Positions 6,467 through 7,987 of a DNA stretch of 7,987 bases are shown piece by piece. Under the pieces are notes generated by a model, which did not search any database, was not told the DNA's origin, and was given only the letters and a program-made list of their open reading frames with translations. The stretch lies in assembly GCA_024464205.1 (NCBI GenBank), contig JANHAI010000040.1, forward strand, positions 1 through 7,987. Direction: 5' to 3'. The DNA comes from Candidatus Methanomethylicia archaeon (GTDB lineage Archaea; Thermoproteota; Methanomethylicia; Methanomethylicales; Methanomethylicaceae). The position numbers and the translations under genes were made by a program. How positions within the stretch are numbered: the stretch's first letter is position 1; every line of letters begins with the position of its first letter.

Positions 6467-7629
6467 AGTCCGCCCATGCCCTCCAATTGCAGTTCCTTCC
6501 CCGTGGACAGATCGAGGACGCCCTCGGACACAAGGACGCCTTCTCTCTCGCCGTTATAAGCGCTGACGTAGCACCCTTTCCCGTTTGCGCGCAGCCTCCT
6601 CGCCAAAGCTATGGCAGCCTCCTCATAGCCCTCGAGGAAGAAGATGCCTAATGGCCTCTCTTTTGAATTAAAGCTGAAATTGCATGACTCCAGTGCCCTT
6701 ATGCACGTATCTACGCTAATTGCAAAGCCCGTCGCCCTCGATTCCTCGAGCCCGAACTCCTTCATCATCGCGTCGTAACGCCCTCCCCCTCCAAGCGGAG
6801 TTCCTATGCCTCCCAGAAAAATCTCAAAGATGATCCCGTTGTAGTACTTCATCTCCCTCAATGTGCCAAGATCTATCTTAACGCGCCCTGCGCACCCGTA
6901 GGCATCGAGCAGCCTGAAAAGCTTCCTGAAGTAGCCCTTCTGCCCTCCGAGATCCCCGTCAGCCATCTCTGACAGCTTGTCAATGACCTCGATCCCCCCC
7001 CTCCTGCTGATCATGTAAATGAACATCTCCAGGGCGCGAGGATTCATGCTGATGCCCCTAAGGTCGTCAACCGACTTCCTCTTTACCGCTCGGATCACCC
7101 CTTCAAAATCGGATACGCCGAAGTAGTTTAAGACGTACCTGAACAGCCCCACGCTCCCCACATCGATCTGAGCTCCATTCAGGCCTATCGAATCCAATAT
7201 CGAAAGGGCGAGCGCAATGGCTTCTGCGTCAGACGATGCCGCATCTCCGCCTATCAGCTCGGCACCCGCTTGCCAGTATTCCCTCTGGCCGCTCGCATCC
7301 GAATCGATGTACTTCACGCAGTTGGTGATGTAGAAGAGCCTCGTCTCATCTCTTGCCCTCGATGCCAGCATCCTGGCTATCTGAGTGGTTACCTCTCCCC
7401 TCAAAGTAAGGAGCTTCCCGTCCGAATCCTGGACTTTAAAAAGCGAATCTGCGAAGCCCTCGCCTGTGCCCTCTTTAATGATGTCAAAGAAATCCAATGT
7501 GGAAGTCCTTACTTCCCGGTATCCCCAGCTTTCAAAACTTTGCCTGAATTTGTTCTCGACGAAGAGGTATTTCTTGACGTCATCTGGCGAAAGGTCCCTG
7601 AACCCCTTAGGGGTCTGGAACCTTGTGAA
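6463..7629 (-). CDS. hisZ: HisZ: ATP phosphoribosyltransferase regulatory subunit (HisRS-like), start codon unresolved
   Basis: Histidyl-tRNA-synthetase-like protein that activates short HisG and carries histidine feedback. The open frame from 7629 has 388 codons. N-terminal TPKGFRDLSP (6-15) and SWGYREVRTSTLDFFD (34-49) are the HisRS/HisZ start and motif 1; LRGEVTT (76-82) and REYWQAGAELIGG (116-128) follow. YYNGIIFE (262-269) and GGGGRYD (280-286) match the two HisRS histidine-binding motifs, but RGLDYYT-type residues are changed to REMKYYN and the motif 2 FR to VKY, arguing against aminoacylation. About 70 C-terminal residues (from LGIFFLEGYE) look like a shortened anticodon-binding domain. 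The start is odd: TAG (7632-7630) directly precedes the frame and no ATG/GTG/TTG occurs before TTG 7497-7495, which would lose the first 44 residues including motif 1. A true HisRS is the alternative, less likely given length and operon. Confidence 0.88.
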   Translation of the reverse strand, partial: FTRFQTPKGFRDLSPDDVKKYLFVENKFRQSFESWGYREVRTSTLDFFDIIKEGTGEGFADSLFKVQDSDGKLLTLRGEVTTQIARMLASRARDETRLFYITNCVKYIDSDASGQREYWQAGAELIGGDAASSDAEAIALALSILDSIGLNGAQIDVGSVGLFRYVLNYFGVSDFEGVIRAVKRKSVDDLRGISMNPRALEMFIYMISRRGGIEVIDKLSEMADGDLGGQKGYFRKLFRLLDAYGCAGRVKIDLGTLREMKYYNGIIFEIFLGGIGTPLGGGGRYDAMMKEFGLEESRATGFAISVDTCIRALESCNFSFNSKERPLGIFFLEGYEEAAIALARRLRANGKGCYVSAYNGEREGVLVSEGVLDLSTGKELQLEGMGGL

Positions 7630-7634
7630 CTAAA

Positions 7635-7641
7635 CTCCTCC
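7635..7641 (-). promoter_or_regulatory. Shine-Dalgarno upstream of hisZ
   Basis: GGAGGAG on the minus strand (7641-7635) is the strongest ribosome-binding sequence of the region. It predicts initiation at about 7633-7628, exactly where conserved HisZ sequence begins. The bases there read TTTAGTTC, which contains no standard start codon. Confidence 0.65.
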
Positions 7642-7669
7642 TTTGCATCTTCTGCACCACGCATGCAAA
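7642..7669. promoter_or_regulatory. Inverted repeat TTTGCAT-N14-ATGCAAA: possible operator in the his leader
   Basis: Two perfect 7-bp arms (7642-7648 and 7663-7669) are separated by 14 bp, with half-site centres 21 bp apart, about two helical turns. The dyad spans the transcription start predicted from the TATA box (about 7659) and abuts the hisZ Shine-Dalgarno. This is a sensible place for a dimeric repressor, or for an RNA hairpin near the ribosome-binding site. No regulator is identified. Confidence 0.4.
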
Positions 7670-7681
7670 TTTGTGGCTCGA

Positions 7682-7689
7682 TATTTAAA
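7682..7689 (-). promoter_or_regulatory. TATA box of the his operon promoter
   Basis: TTTAAATA on the minus strand (7689-7682), preceded by a purine-rich stretch (GGGAAAGA) that fits an archaeal BRE. Taking the box centre as about 26 nt before the start site puts transcription initiation near 7659, giving a leader of about 30 nt to the hisZ Shine-Dalgarno start region. No bacterial -35/-10 pair is evident. Confidence 0.65.
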
Positions 7690-7710
7690 TCTTTCCCACA
7701 TCTTTCCCAC
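7689..7710 (-). repeat. Perfect 11-bp tandem repeat (GTGGGAAAGAT x2) abutting the TATA box
   Basis: Minus strand 7710-7700 and 7699-7689 are identical, adjacent copies of GTGGGAAAGAT. The second runs straight into TTTAAATA and so covers the BRE position. The 11-bp period puts both copies on about the same face of the helix, as expected for paired activator sites or a duplicated BRE-like element. The core GTGGGAAA recurs on the plus strand at 7786-7793, before the divergent gene. Confidence 0.6.
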
Positions 7711-7754
7711 TTCTATCTTTTTAGATGTTTCGCCTAATTTCCCTTCATGGAGCC

Positions 7755-7762
7755 TTTTTAAA
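7755..7762 (+). promoter_or_regulatory. TATA box of the divergent gene
   Basis: TTTTTAAA (7755-7762) lies about 35 nt before ATG 7794. The expected start site is near 7785, leaving a leader of about 10 nt. GGTG (7785-7788) sits 5 nt before the ATG and could serve as a minimal Shine-Dalgarno if it lies within the transcript. Confidence 0.5.
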
Positions 7763-7793
7763 CTGCGGAAGCGCGTTCGTTTTCGGTGGGAAA

Positions 7794-7987
7794 ATGAAAG
7801 CTGCCAATAGGGCCGTAGTTGAGACGTGCGGAGAAACCATTGACATTTACGAAGGCCTTCACGCTGAGCTGAAGTCGTTGAAGGGTTTGGTTGGGAAACC
7901 GGGTCAGAGGAGGTCTCATGGCAACCTCAAAAGACTAGGCGCAGCTCTCCTTTTGGCACCAACCCCCGAGCCAATTACAGACATAAT
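7794..7987 (+). CDS. N-terminal part of an unidentified protein, divergent from the his operon (3' part outside window)
   Basis: From ATG 7794 the frame stays open for 64 codons to the right edge. The product begins MKAANRAVVETCGETIDIYE. An acidic, probably helical first third (to about residue 28) is followed by a basic stretch around GKPGQRRSHGNLKRLG (36-51), then a short hydrophobic AALLLAP (52-58) and a proline-rich EPITDI. I see no signal peptide, no recognisable helix-turn-helix and no catalytic motif in the visible part. A well-placed TATA box (7755-7762) and GGTG before the ATG support a real gene start. It shares a roughly 150-bp divergent control region with hisZ, which hints at co-regulation but proves nothing about function. 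I do not recognise the family. Confidence 0.65.
   Translation, partial: MKAANRAVVETCGETIDIYEGLHAELKSLKGLVGKPGQRRSHGNLKRLGAALLLAPTPEPITDI

Noticed and set aside
7602..7614. Perfect palindrome ACCCCT-T-AGGGGT
   Set aside because: It coincides with the codons for conserved TPKGF in hisZ; the coding constraint explains it.
7630..7632. In-frame TAG before hisZ as a pyrrolysine codon
   Set aside because: The only in-frame start upstream (TTG 7668) would lie before the predicted transcription start, the Shine-Dalgarno sits downstream of it, and nothing here suggests pyrrolysine machinery. A missing base is simpler.
7715..7726. ATCT-TTTT-AGAT inverted repeat in the intergenic region
   Set aside because: Arms of only 4 bp in AT-rich promoter DNA are expected by chance.
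7747..7761. Four-codon ORF ATG GAG CCT TTT TAA in the divergent region
   Set aside because: It overlaps the TATA box of the plus-strand gene, so it would not be in the transcript.
1..7987. CRISPR arrays, insertion sequences, tRNA or rRNA genes
   Set aside because: No periodic repeat-spacer pattern, no transposase or terminal inverted repeats, and no tRNA-like or rRNA-like stretch was seen; almost all of the window is explained by his genes.

Overview
The window holds a complete histidine biosynthesis operon on the minus strand (about 7690 down to 113), flanked by the tail of an unidentified plus-strand gene at the left edge and the head of an unidentified, divergent plus-strand gene at the right edge. 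It looks archaeal. Both promoters in the only real intergenic gap carry archaeal TATA elements (TTTAAATA for the operon, TTTTTAAA for the divergent gene) rather than -35/-10 boxes. Arginine is mostly AGG/AGA and ATA is a common Ile codon. HisB and HisC have an archaeal flavour (VPMDDS and NDHHK in HisB; NEN not followed by Pro in HisC). A Thermoproteota/TACK lineage (Nitrososphaeria- or Bathyarchaeia-like) is my best guess, at low certainty. Base composition is moderately GC-rich and looks even across the operon.

Transcription order is hisZ-hisG-hisD-hisC-hisB-hisH-hisA-hisF-hisIE. The genes are packed tightly: ATGA overlaps at hisZ/hisG and hisH/hisA, direct abutment at hisG/hisD, a 1-nt gap at hisC/hisB, a 1-nt overlap at hisB/hisH, a 10-nt overlap at hisA/hisF, and short spacers at hisD/hisC (34 nt) and hisF/hisIE (19 nt). 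Four of the eight genes after hisZ start with TTG or GTG, and Shine-Dalgarno-like sequences support each choice. One polycistronic message is the natural reading.

Pathway: short-form HisG with HisZ condenses ATP and PRPP. HisIE performs the next two steps. HisA isomerises ProFAR. HisH and HisF form imidazole-glycerol-phosphate synthase. HisB dehydrates IGP, HisC transaminates, and HisD makes histidine. Every step is present except histidinol-phosphate phosphatase, because HisB is monofunctional.

The most interesting place is the divergent control region (about 7600-7795). It holds a perfect 11-bp tandem repeat abutting the operon's TATA box, and a shared GTGGGAAA core that recurs at the start of the divergent gene. 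A 7-bp inverted repeat with half-sites 21 bp apart spans the expected transcription start. The start of hisZ is also abnormal: conserved N-terminal sequence is present but is preceded in frame by TAG, with no ATG/GTG/TTG where the Shine-Dalgarno predicts one. A single missing T would restore ATG there. Nothing here shows a clearly new biological system.
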